A stretch of DNA of 53,934 nt. Origin: Deltaproteobacteria bacterium (GTDB taxonomy: Bacteria; Desulfobacterota; Desulfomonilia; UBA1062). The stretch lies in assembly GCA_029552245.1 (NCBI GenBank), contig JAKPDW010000047.1, positions 1 through 53,934 of the forward strand. The letters run 5' to 3'. Below are positions 37,217 through 45,507 of this stretch, one piece after another. The notes beneath the pieces are model-generated. The model was not told where the DNA came from, did no database searches, and saw only the letters and a program-made list of their open reading frames with translations. A program made the position numbers and the translations under genes. The number at the start of each line of letters is the position of its first letter. Position 1 is the first letter of the stretch.

Positions 37217-38488
37217 CTACCCCAGGTAGGGGTTGAAGTAACCGCGCCTGCAGGGGATCTCGTCCATGAGGCGCCGTATCCCTACCCCTGCAGGCAGGTT
37301 CTGGCCCAGCATCTCCAGGTATACGTCCGGGTCGAGGTTGAGGTTCCGCCACTGGATCATGTCCACCTCGTTGTCCTCGACGAAACGCCTGAGGGCCTGG
37401 GCCTCCTTGGGTGCGTCGGTGAGCCCCGGGAACACGAAGAGGTTGATGGAGACGAACCGCCCCCTCTTCTTCATCTCCCTCGCGCTCTCCGAGAGCGCAT
37501 CGAAGGGGTAGGAAGGCCTGAAGTACTTCTCGTAGGTTTCCCTGCGCGCCGAGTTCATGCTGATGCGGATGCTGTCCAGCCCTGCGTCGGCAAGCCTCGC
37601 CACCATGCCGGGCATGCTCGCGTTCGTGTTGAGGTTGATGGTGCCTGCCGTGGTCTTCGACCTGACGAGCCCTATGGCCCTGCAGATGGTCTCGGCCTGG
37701 ATCAGCGGCTCTCCCTCGCAGCCCTGGCCGAAGCTCACCACCGGAGAGTCGGCCGTTGCTATGTGCCTGAGCGCCACCTCGGCGATCTCCTCCGGGGTCG
37801 GCACGAACGTTATCCGCTTCTGGGGGGAGGGCGGCCTGCCCTTGACCTGGAGCGATATGCAGCCTACACAGGCGGCGTTGCAGGACGGGGACGTGGGCAG
37901 GGGGGCCTCCTCCCTCCCCTGGAAGAGATTCAAGGCCGCCGGGCACCCGTAACAGGTCGCGCACGACACGAGGTGTTCCACGAGACGGTTACCGGGCAGG
38001 TCCTGGAGCCACTGGAGGATACCCTTCTCTATCTTCTCCCTGTCGAAGGTGTTCGGGTCCTGCCTGGTGGACGGGTCCGTCCTCACCGCGGTCGTCACGA
38101 ACCCGTCCTGCCAGCCCAGGGCCGTGTAGGCGAGCAGGGGCAGCTCGCACGCCCTGTGCGAACGTTCCCAGGCCGCGAGGTAGGTCTGCGTGTACGCCGC
38201 GGGGAGAAAGACGGCCACAGCCGATACGGGCGAGGACGCCTCGTACGGGTTCGACTCGAGCACGACCACCTCCCCTGTCTTGCGGTCGAGGCCCACCGGC
38301 ATCCTTTCGGGGAGCACGTAGAGCTGGGAGCCCTCGGGCAGAGGGATGACCTCTTCCTTAGCCGCGGGAAGGAGGTAGTCCCCGCTCCTTGCAACCATGG
38401 CGAGATCGGGGAAATCCATGACCCTGCCCTCTGCATCCGCAAAGACGAGGCTGGGGAGATGCTCGAACATGGCGAGGATGTAGTCCAT
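37217..38488 (-). CDS. Radical SAM protein of unknown substrate
   Basis: The 423-residue product has a radical SAM core with the cluster motif CNAACVGC in the second half (CxxxCxxC), followed by SFGQGCEGEPL, a typical SAM-binding GxGxxGEP-like loop, and SISMNSARRETYEKYFRP. An N-terminal extension of about 190 residues contains ATCYGCPAAL just before the core. I do not recognise the subfamily. I start at the ATG at 38488 behind AAGGGAAAG; a longer frame would cross the regulatory region of the divergent fdh operon. Its adjacency to the formate dehydrogenase operon may be functional, but that is speculation. Confidence 0.85.
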   Translation of the reverse strand: MDYILAMFEHLPSLVFADAEGRVMDFPDLAMVARSGDYLLPAAKEEVIPLPEGSQLYVLPERMPVGLDRKTGEVVVLESNPYEASSPVSAVAVFLPAAYTQTYLAAWERSHRACELPLLAYTALGWQDGFVTTAVRTDPSTRQDPNTFDREKIEKGILQWLQDLPGNRLVEHLVSCATCYGCPAALNLFQGREEAPLPTSPSCNAACVGCISLQVKGRPPSPQKRITFVPTPEEIAEVALRHIATADSPVVSFGQGCEGEPLIQAETICRAIGLVRSKTTAGTINLNTNASMPGMVARLADAGLDSIRISMNSARRETYEKYFRPSYPFDALSESAREMKKRGRFVSINLFVFPGLTDAPKEAQALRRFVEDNEVDMIQWRNLNLDPDVYLEMLGQNLPAGVGIRRLMDEIPCRRGYFNPYLG

Positions 38489-38519
38489 CTTTCCCTTGGA
38501 CGCAAGACCTCTCACGTGC

Positions 38520-38555
38520 GGGGTAAACCTCCCCCGCGTTGGGGAAAGTTGCCCC
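38520..38555. promoter_or_regulatory. Tandem GGGG-N7-CCCC activator-type sites upstream of fdh operon
   Basis: Two inverted repeats, GGGG-TAAACCT-CCCC (38520-38534) and T-GGGG-AAAGTTG-CCCC-A (38540-38556), have centres 21 bp apart, two helical turns. The nearer is centred 73 bp upstream of the -24 GG. This is the usual arrangement and distance of enhancer sites for NtrC-type activators, and the same repeat recurs at a second sigma54 promoter in the window. The regulator encoded at 45500 is the obvious candidate; this is inference. Confidence 0.65.
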
Positions 38556-38579
38556 ATGCACCGGTTCCTGCAGCATACC

Positions 38580-38595
38580 GGCTGTCGATACAGCC
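38580..38595. repeat. Perfect palindrome in fdh promoter region
   Basis: GGCTGT-CGAT-ACAGCC is a perfect 16-base inverted repeat between the tandem GGGG/CCCC sites and the sigma54 promoter. It may bind a second regulator or, on the minus strand, act on the radical SAM gene. No counterpart was seen at the other sigma54 promoter. Confidence 0.5.
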
Positions 38596-38619
38596 AGTGT
38601 TTTACGGTGACTACGATCA

Positions 38620-38634
38620 TGGCACCGATCTTGC
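38620..38634 (+). promoter_or_regulatory. Sigma54 (-24/-12) promoter of the formate dehydrogenase operon
   Basis: TGGCACC-GATC-TTGC matches the consensus, with the required GG-N10-GC spacing. Transcription would start near 38646, about 32 bases before the first gene. It implies RpoN and an enhancer-binding activator. Confidence 0.8.
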
Positions 38635-38677
38635 GAAGATTTTCCCGTGAGATGAGTATATCCGCGAGGAGGTTCGC

Positions 38678-39520
38678 ATGTGTGAGCACAACGGGAACAT
38701 CTACACTCCCCGGCCGGTTACCATCGCCAGGACGCTCCCACAGATAGAACACCACCGCCTGTTCCAGCTCAGCCTGGAGGACGGGTCTTCATGGGAAGAA
38801 TTCGGTCACCAGCCCGGACAGTTCATCGAGGTCTCCGTCTTCGGCAAGGGCGAGGCGCCCATCAGCATATCATCGCCGCCTACCAGGTGCGACCACCTCG
38901 AGATCTGTGTGAGGCGTGCAGGCAAGGTGACAGGGGCGATGTTCGAGATGGGCAAGGGGTCGAGGCTCTCCATCAGGGGACCGTACGGCAGAGGTTTTCC
39001 TGTCGAGACGTTCAAGGGCCACAAGCTCCTCTTCGTGGCCGGAGGTCTCGGGCTTGCGCCCCTGAGGTCGCTGCTCCTCTACGTGCTGGACAAGAGAAAG
39101 GACTTCGACGACCTCATCCTCATGTACGGCACCAACAGGCCGGACAACGTCCTCTTCAAGTACGAGCTCCTGAGCTTCTTCGACCGGGACGACATCAAGT
39201 ACCTCTACAGCGTCGACCGGGACGACGAGGGCATCTGGAAACAGTACGTGGGTGTCGTGACGGGTCTCTTCGACCGCACATCCCTCTCGCCGGGCGACAC
39301 CTACGCGGTCTTGTGCGGCCCGCCCGTCATGTACCGGTACGTCATCGACCGGCTCCTGAAGCTCGGGTTCGCCAAGGAACACATCTACATGTCGCTCGAG
39401 AGAATGATGAAGTGCGGCGTGGGCAAATGCGGACACTGCGCCATAGGAGACAAGTACTGCTGCACGGACGGGCCGGTCTTCAACCTCACCGAGGTGGAAC
39501 ATATCAAGGAGGCCATATAG
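38678..39520 (+). CDS. FAD/NAD(P)-binding sulfhydrogenase gamma-like subunit of formate dehydrogenase
   Basis: A 280-residue flavoprotein of the ferredoxin-NADP reductase superfamily. It has an FAD-binding barrel (GQFIEVSVFGKGEAPISISS), a nucleotide-binding fold (LLFVAGGLGLAPLRSLLLYV, YAVLCGPPVMYR) and a C-terminal [2Fe-2S]-type cysteine cluster (MKCGVGKCGHCAIGDKYCC). This is the architecture of the gamma subunit of sulfhydrogenases and of AsrB-like reductases. It should exchange electrons between NAD(P)H and the iron-sulfur chain. AGGAGG is close to the ATG. It lies two bases upstream of fdhA, so it is probably the diaphorase of an NAD(P)-linked formate dehydrogenase. Confidence 0.9.
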   Translation: MCEHNGNIYTPRPVTIARTLPQIEHHRLFQLSLEDGSSWEEFGHQPGQFIEVSVFGKGEAPISISSPPTRCDHLEICVRRAGKVTGAMFEMGKGSRLSIRGPYGRGFPVETFKGHKLLFVAGGLGLAPLRSLLLYVLDKRKDFDDLILMYGTNRPDNVLFKYELLSFFDRDDIKYLYSVDRDDEGIWKQYVGVVTGLFDRTSLSPGDTYAVLCGPPVMYRYVIDRLLKLGFAKEHIYMSLERMMKCGVGKCGHCAIGDKYCCTDGPVFNLTEVEHIKEAI

Positions 39521-39522
39521 CC

Positions 39523-41559
39523 ATGGCACGGATACCCACCATATGTCCTTTCTGCGGTTGCGGCTGCTCCATGTATCTCGTGGTCGACGGCGGCAGGGTC
39601 ACGGGCGTGGAGCCGAGCCCCGCGAACCCCATCAACAAGGGTATGCTCTGCGCCAAGGGGTGGAACGCCTTCGAGTTCGTCCACTCTCCCGATCGACTGA
39701 CGAAACCTCTCGTAAGGAAGAACGGCGTCCTGACGGAGAGCACCTGGGACGAGGCGCTCGACCTCGTCTGCTCGAGGCTTACGGGGATACGGGACACCCA
39801 CGGGCCTGACGCCCTCGGGTTCTTGTGCTCCGCCAAGTGCACGAACGAGGAGAACTATCTCCTCATGAAGCTCGCACGGTCGGCCTTCCGTACCAACAAC
39901 GTGGACCACTGCGCTCGGCTCTGACACAGCGCCACGGTGGCCGGTCTGGCCGCCGCGTTCGGCTCCGGCGCGATGACCAACTCCATAGGCGAGTTCGAGG
40001 ATGCCGACCTCTTCTTCGTCATCGGGTCCAACACCACGGCACAGCACCCGCTCATAGGCACCCGTATCATCAACGCGGTGGAACGGGGCGCAAAGCTCCT
40101 CCTCTTCGATCCCCGCGAGATACAGCTGGCGCCCTTCGCATCGCTCCACCTCAGGCAGAACTTCGGCACCGACGTCGCGCTCGTAAACGGCATGATGAAC
40201 ATCATCATCCAGGAAGACCTCTACGACCGGCCATACGTGGAGTCCCGCACCGAGGGGTTCGACGAGCTGAAGGCGCTCGTCTCGCGGTATACGCCCAAGG
40301 TCGTGGAACAGATAACGGGGGTGAGGTCCGCGGACCTCTACCGTGCCGCGGTCATGTACGCGCAAGCAGACAAGGCCATGATCGTCTACGCCATGGGCAT
40401 CACGCAACACGTCACCGGCACCGACAACGTCAAGACCCTCGCCAACCTCGCGATGCTCACCGGCCACGTCGGGAGGCATTCGACCGGTGTGAACCCGCTC
40501 AGGGGGCAGAACAACGTCCAGGGGGCGTGCGACATGGGGGGGCTGCCAGGGGTGTTCACGGGCTACCAGCGGGTGAACGACCCGGCATCGGTCCAGAAGT
40601 TCGAGAAGGCATGGGAGACCACCGGGCTGAACACCAAGCCCGGGCTCACCATCACCGGCATGGTCGAGGCGGCACACTCCGGGTCCCTCAAGGCCCTCTA
40701 CGTCATGGGCGAAAACCCCCTCTTGAGCGACCCCGACCTCACCCACGCGGAACACGCCCTCGGCAACCTCGACTTCCTCGTGGTGCAGGACATCTTCCTC
40801 ACCGAGACGGCGGCCCTGGCGGACGTCATCCTGCCGGCGGCCTGCTTCGCAGAGAAAGACGGAACGTACACGAACACCGAGCGCCGCGTCCAGCTTTCCA
40901 GGAAGGCGGTGGAGCCGCCCGGCCAGGCGAGGGCCGACTGGGAGATCGTGTCCGAGCTCCTCTCGAGGCTCGGCTGCTGTGGGACCTACCCGGACACCGA
41001 GTCGATCATGCGCGAGATCAACGCCCTGACCCCCTCGTACGCGGGCATCACGTACCGGAGGCTTGCCTCGGGGTACGGGCTCCAGTGGCCCTGCCCCAAC
41101 GAGGAACACCCGGGCACCGTATTCCTGCACCGCGACCAGTTCACGAAGGGCAAGGGGACGTTCCTGCCGTGCGAATTCCGGCCCCCCGCGGAAGCGCCGG
41201 ACGAGGAGTTCGATCTCACCCTGACCACGGGGCGCATCTACTACCAGTTCCACACGGGGACCATGTCCCGGCGCATAGAGATACTCGAGCGCGAGGCCCC
41301 GCAGCCGGTGCTCGAGATCAACCCGGAAGACGCGAAGAGATACGGCATCCGCACCAACGACCTCGTGGAGGTCGAGTCCAGGAGAGGGAGCATCCGGCTG
41401 AAGGCCGAGGTGACCACGAGGGTGCCCAGAAAGGTCCTCTTCACGACGTTCCACTTCGCGGAATCGCCGGTGAACAGGCTCACCACGTCCGCCTTCGATC
41501 CCGTAAGCGAGATTCCTGAGCTCAAGGGTTGCGCGGTGAAAATCAGGAGGTGCTCATGA
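39523..41559 (+). CDS. fdhA: Selenocysteine-containing formate dehydrogenase, catalytic subunit
   Basis: A molybdenum/tungsten bis-MGD enzyme that interconverts formate and CO2. Reading through an in-frame TGA at codon 134 gives 678 residues, matching FdhH-type enzymes. The TGA sits in DHCARL-U-HSATVAGL, exactly where FdhH has its metal-ligating selenocysteine. The N-terminus has the [4Fe-4S] pattern C8-x2-C11-x3-C15...C43; later segments NPLRGQNNVQGACDMG and the C-terminal cofactor domain (LTTGRIYYQFHTGTM, LVEVESRRGSI) are intact. A SECIS-like hairpin follows the TGA. A tool ignoring recoding would split this gene in two. It overlaps the next gene by four bases. Confidence 0.95.
39922..39954 (+). 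promoter_or_regulatory. UGA selenocysteine codon and bacterial SECIS hairpin
   Basis: The TGA at 39922-39924 is followed by GGTGGCC, loop GGTCT, GGCCGCC: a 7-bp stem with one G-U pair. The GGUCU apical loop is the SelB-binding motif of the E. coli fdhF SECIS element. The distance from UGA to loop (18 bases) is comparable. The host must therefore carry selA, selB, selC and selD, none of which is in the window. Confidence 0.85.
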
Positions 41560-42578
41560 AGCTCATCGAGAAGACGAAGATCAAGGGCGTCCTCGCGGAG
41601 TGGTCCAAGGACTTCAACGTGTTGTGCCCCAGCCTGACGCCGAACGGCGACTGCCTGTTCGACGATTTCGACCCGCAGACCTTCACCCTGGAGTACAGGA
41701 AACCGTCGATGCCCCAGAAGCGCTCGTGCTTCCCCCAGGCGGAAAAGATCTTCGACGTCAGGGAAGGCTCGTTCGTCCCTGCATACAACCACAAGAAGAC
41801 GGTCCTCTTCGGGATCAGGGCGTGCGACCACATGGGGCTCAGGCAGTCGAAGAGCTTCTTCACCAGGGACATAGTAGACCCCTTCTTCGGGTGTCGGTCG
41901 GAAGACACGGTGATCGTCGTGCACGCCTGCAGCTGGCCGCAGAACGAGACGTGCTTCTGCACGACCGTGCACAGCGGTCCATACGCAACGGCCGACTTCG
42001 ACATCCAGCTCTTCGACATGGGCACCGACTTCCTGGTCGAGGCGGGATCGGACAAGGGCAGGCGGATGATCTCCTCGAGCCCGTTCAGGGATTTCGACGT
42101 GGACGACGCCCAGGAACGCCTCGAGCGCGTCAAGCACATGGCGTTCAACTCCATACCGATCGTGGAGGAGGTCGCCGAGGCGATGGATATCCTCAAGGCC
42201 GGCGGCGCGAACGAAACCGTCTGGGAACATCTCGGCAGGAAGTGCATAGCCTGCGGCGGGTGTGTCTACGTGTGCCCGACCTGCACCTGCTTCACCATCC
42301 ATGACCGCGTCACCTCCAAGGACTCGGGTGAGCGCGTACGGACATGGGACACCTGCCTGTTCGAGGGCTTCACCAAGGAGGCCTCAGGTCACAACCCGAG
42401 GCCGACCCAGGCCCTGCGCCTCAAGAGGAGGCACGAGCACAAGCTCCTCCACTACAACCCCGTGGACATCCAGACGGCGCTGAGCGGTTGCGTCGGCTGC
42501 GGGAGGTGTTCAGACTCCTGCCCCGTCCACATAGGGACCCTCGAGGTGGTCAAGGCCATCACCGACCATATCTACTGA
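41556..42578 (+). CDS. 4Fe-4S electron-transfer subunit, sulfhydrogenase beta-like
   Basis: The 340-residue product has an N-terminal domain with FGIRACDHMGL...FF, the hallmark of sulfhydrogenase beta/AsrA-like proteins, and two C-terminal ferredoxin motifs, CIACGGCVYVCPTC and CVGCGRCSDSCPVHI. It should carry electrons between the formate dehydrogenase catalytic subunit and the flavin gamma subunit. CAGGAGG precedes the ATG, which overlaps the fdhA stop. Gene order gamma-fdhA-beta suggests a soluble three-subunit complex. Confidence 0.9.
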   Translation: MKLIEKTKIKGVLAEWSKDFNVLCPSLTPNGDCLFDDFDPQTFTLEYRKPSMPQKRSCFPQAEKIFDVREGSFVPAYNHKKTVLFGIRACDHMGLRQSKSFFTRDIVDPFFGCRSEDTVIVVHACSWPQNETCFCTTVHSGPYATADFDIQLFDMGTDFLVEAGSDKGRRMISSSPFRDFDVDDAQERLERVKHMAFNSIPIVEEVAEAMDILKAGGANETVWEHLGRKCIACGGCVYVCPTCTCFTIHDRVTSKDSGERVRTWDTCLFEGFTKEASGHNPRPTQALRLKRRHEHKLLHYNPVDIQTALSGCVGCGRCSDSCPVHIGTLEVVKAITDHIY

Positions 42579-42592
42579 CAGCGGGGGGTATC

Positions 42593-42991
42593 ATGGCAGA
42601 GAAGAAAAGGATCCTCATCATAGACGACGACAGGGACTACGCCGACGCGCTGAAGATAGTGCTCGAGAACAACGGTTTCGACGTGGTCCACGCGCCGAAC
42701 GCGGCCGAGGGAAAGTCCGCAATCGCTTCCAGCAAGCCGGATCTCATCATACTCGACGTGATGATGGAGAAGCACACCGACGGCTTCGACCTGTGTCAGG
42801 ACCTCAAGAACGAGGAGTCATGCAGGATGATCCCCATCATCATGGTCACCGCGGTGACGGAGAAGACGGGGTTCAAGTTCTCGCCGCAGACCGACGGCGA
42901 GTACCTGCCGGCGGATGACTACGTGTCCAAGCCGGTCGCCGTCACGGAACTCCTGGCGCGGGTGAACAGGCTGCTTGCATCGAGGGGCTGA
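42593..42991 (+). CDS. Stand-alone receiver-domain protein of the fdh operon
   Basis: A 132-residue receiver with acidic pair in ILIIDDDRDYADA, phospho-acceptor Asp55 in LIILDVMMEKHTDGFDL, Thr in MVTAVTEKTG and Lys in DYVSKPV. An insertion (FKFSPQTDGEYLPADD) precedes the Lys. There is no output domain. It is closely similar in layout to the receiver at 47289 (same Asp55, same MME segment, insertion at the same place). Being cotranscribed with fdh, it may be a phosphate sink or protein-binding regulator of the enzyme. Confidence 0.9.
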   Translation: MAEKKRILIIDDDRDYADALKIVLENNGFDVVHAPNAAEGKSAIASSKPDLIILDVMMEKHTDGFDLCQDLKNEESCRMIPIIMVTAVTEKTGFKFSPQTDGEYLPADDYVSKPVAVTELLARVNRLLASRG

Positions 42992-43001
42992 GGTTTCTCT
43001 C

Positions 43002-43040
43002 GGGCACGTGACGAGAAGGCCCCCATATCGTCACGTGCCC
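43002..43040. terminator. 13-bp perfect inverted repeat after fdh operon
   Basis: GGGCACGTGACGA and TCGTCACGTGCCC form a perfect 13-bp stem with a 13-base loop, starting 11 bases after the receiver stop. No T-run follows, so it is either a stem-only terminator, an mRNA-protecting hairpin, or a protein-binding site (the arms contain the palindrome CACGTG). Confidence 0.6.
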
Positions 43041-43530
43041 TATGGCCGGCCGCAGGGCTTCTCCTTCGGGGGCATCCTCTTCTCCCCCTGGGATACCCCG
43101 AGGGCCACGCTCACGGGCGACCCGGTCACCCGGCGTGCCGGCATCGCTCGAGGCGACCCGGGCAGGGGCCATCCCCGAGGCATCCCGAAAACGGCCGCAT
43201 GTGTTGTTCCTGTGTCGGCCGGCCGAATGCCGGCAAGGATCCATACACCACCCACCTCGGTGATCGATGCGGCCATCGTCGTGATCGGGCGCGCGGCAGC
43301 AGTCGGGATGCGCTCCAGGAGCCGTGAGCCTTTGATCCCCGCCCCATACCTTCTCGTGCCCGGACCGCCCGGATGGTCCGAACACATGCGTGCGGCACAA
43401 AGACAAGCATCGGGTGTTTCGGGGCCTTCGGACGACGTATCCGCAGGGATTCATTGATCGAGTCCCGTCGAGATGGTATAGATGGTGAAATGAAGGCCTA
43501 CTCTTCGCAGGTCATGGATGCGCATCCCCT
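43041..43530. other. Long spacer upstream of the sensor kinase gene
   Basis: No gene is supported. The stretch has GGCGACCC motifs at about 43116 and 43152 and a GGCCGGCCGAATGCCGG segment. Only the last 80 bases, which hold the kinase promoter, are AT-richer. Confidence 0.45.
43454..43482 (+). promoter_or_regulatory. Sigma70-type promoter of the kinase-activator operon
   Basis: TTGATC, 17 bases, TATAGA: good hexamers at ideal spacing, about 48 bases before the kinase ATG. It suggests that the two-component system is made from a housekeeping promoter, independent of the sigma54 promoters it may control. Confidence 0.55.
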
Positions 43531-45507
43531 ATGAGATTGCAGATTCGGCTGGTCATAAGCTTTCTGGTCGCGACAGGCATAACAGCCGCCGTCGCTTCAA
43601 GCGTCGGGTTCATGATGATCGGCAAGACGACCCTCGACGAGGTCCAGCGCAAGGTCCAGCAGGACATAAACACCGCGAAGCTCGTGTTCCGCCACAGTCT
43701 CGAGAGGCTCGAGAACCAGCTGCAGTTCTACGCGGTGCGCTCCCCCATCCACGAGGCGATCACCAAGGGCAACCTCGAGCCCCTGGAAGACCTGCGCCTC
43801 CTGATACGCAGCGACACCTTCACGTCACCCGGCCACCTGGCGCTCGACATGCTCACCCTCGTGGACACGAGCGGCAGGGTGATCTTCAGGGCCGCGAACC
43901 CGGAGGCGAAGGGTGACGTGATCCTGTGGGACTCGGTCGTGAAGAGGTGCCTCGAGGAGAAGAGACCGGTCTCCTCGCCCATCCTGATGCCCCTGGACGT
44001 GATCGTGGCGCAGAACCCCAGGCTCGCCTCGCGGGTGGAGATCCCCATCGTCAAGACCGAGAAATCGGTAGAGATCAGGGAGAAGGTGCTGAGACAAGGC
44101 ATGGTGCTCAGATCCGCGTACCCCATCCTGGACAGGGACGGGAGGCTCCTGGGCGCGCTGGTGGCAGGCATCCTCCTGAACAAGGACTACTCGATCGTGG
44201 ACACCATCAAGGAGACCGTGTACCAGGCCGAACGTTACCGGGGCAAGGACATGGGCTTCTCCACCCTCTTCCTCGGGGGTGTGAGGATCGCGACGAACGT
44301 CATGACGAGGGACAACCGTCGGGCCGTGGGAACGATCGTCTCCAAGGAGGTCTACGACCGGGTGATACTTCAAGGCAGGGACTGGTACGGCAGGGCCTTC
44401 GTGGTGAACGACTGGTACATCAGCGCCTACACCCCCATCTACGACATCGACAACAAGATCATCGGCATGCTCTACACGGGGATACTCGAGGCGAAGTACC
44501 GCGACATGATGATGAGGACCGTGTTCATCTTCCTGGCGGTCACAGCGCTCGGCATGGTGATCGCCTTCATCATCTCGTTCAGGCTCGGCCAGAGCATCGT
44601 GAACAGGATCAAGATCCTCAAGCGCGCCACCGAGGCCATAGCCGCGGGCGACCTCGACTACCAGCTCCCTTCCGGTGCATCCTCGGGCTTCGACATGCTC
44701 GACGAGGCGTTCAACACCATGGCCAGATCGCTCAAGGACAGGGACGAGAGGCTCCAGAAGGCCTTCCAGCGGATCACCCAGACGGAGCGCCTCGCATCCC
44801 TGGGACAGATGGCCGCGGGCGTGGCGCACGAGATCAACAACCCCCTGGGCGGCATCCTCCTCTACAGCAATCTCGTGCTCGAGGAGATGGGGCCGGACGA
44901 CCCGTCCCGGGACAACATGCAGAAGATCATCTACCAGACCGAACGGTGCAAGAAGATCGTCCAGAACCTGCTCGACTTCGCGAGAACACCCTCGGGCGAC
45001 ATGACCCCGCTGTCCATCAACGAGGTGATCATGACGTCGCTCAACCTCGTCAAGGATCAATCCATCTTCCACGGCATAGAGATCGTGACGGAGCTTTCGG
45101 AAGGGCTCCCCACGATCATGGGTGACCCGTCGCGGCTGGAAGAGGTCTTTCTCAACCTCTTCATCAACGCCTCGGACGCCATGTGCGGCAAGGGCAGGCT
45201 GAGGATCGCCTCGCGAGTCTCGTCGACGGGCATGGTGGTGATCACCATCAGCGACACCGGGAAGGGCATCGACAGGGCCTATCTCCCGCACATCTTCGAA
45301 CCCTTCTTCACGACGAAGGAGCCGGGCCAGGGTACGGGCCTCGGCCTCTCCATAACGTATGGTATCATCCAGAAACACAACGGGATCATAGACGTGGAAA
45401 GCGAGCCCGGCAGGGGGACGACCTTCACCATCACCCTGCCCCCCACCGAGGGCGCCAGGGATGACAGGGGAGAACCCCACACCGCCGAGGAGATGAAGAT
45501 TGGCTAA
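43531..45507 (+). CDS. Membrane sensor histidine kinase with periplasmic Cache-type domain
   Basis: The 658-residue product has TM1 (about 8-30), a large periplasmic domain to about 325 with Cache-like segments (YPILDRDGRLLGALVAGILL, WYISAYTPIYDIDNKIIGMLYTGIL), TM2 (about 330-352), HAMP, a HisKA domain with His433 in GVAHEINNPLGG, and a GHKL ATPase domain (NLFINASDAM, SDTGKGID, GTGLGLSI). It overlaps the downstream sigma54 activator gene by eight bases, so the two form a pair. The ligand is unknown; formate or another small acid would fit the setting. Confidence 0.92.
   Translation: MRLQIRLVISFLVATGITAAVASSVGFMMIGKTTLDEVQRKVQQDINTAKLVFRHSLERLENQLQFYAVRSPIHEAITKGNLEPLEDLRLLIRSDTFTSPGHLALDMLTLVDTSGRVIFRAANPEAKGDVILWDSVVKRCLEEKRPVSSPILMPLDVIVAQNPRLASRVEIPIVKTEKSVEIREKVLRQGMVLRSAYPILDRDGRLLGALVAGILLNKDYSIVDTIKETVYQAERYRGKDMGFSTLFLGGVRIATNVMTRDNRRAVGTIVSKEVYDRVILQGRDWYGRAFVVNDWYISAYTPIYDIDNKIIGMLYTGILEAKYRDMMMRTVFIFLAVTALGMVIAFIISFRLGQSIVNRIKILKRATEAIAAGDLDYQLPSGASSGFDMLDEAFNTMARSLKDRDERLQKAFQRITQTERLASLGQMAAGVAHEINNPLGGILLYSNLVLEEMGPDDPSRDNMQKIIYQTERCKKIVQNLLDFARTPSGDMTPLSINEVIMTSLNLVKDQSIFHGIEIVTELSEGLPTIMGDPSRLEEVFLNLFINASDAMCGKGRLRIASRVSSTGMVVITISDTGKGIDRAYLPHIFEPFFTTKEPGQGTGLGLSITYGIIQKHNGIIDVESEPGRGTTFTITLPPTEGARDDRGEPHTAEEMKIG

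Noticed and set aside
39922-39924. Nonsense mutation or frameshift splitting the formate dehydrogenase gene
   Set aside because: The TGA is in the exact FdhH selenocysteine context and is followed by a GGUCU-loop hairpin; both halves are otherwise intact and in the same frame.
43041-43530. CRISPR or tandem repeat array in the long spacer
   Set aside because: Repeated words are short, irregularly spaced and degenerate; no repeat-spacer periodicity is present.
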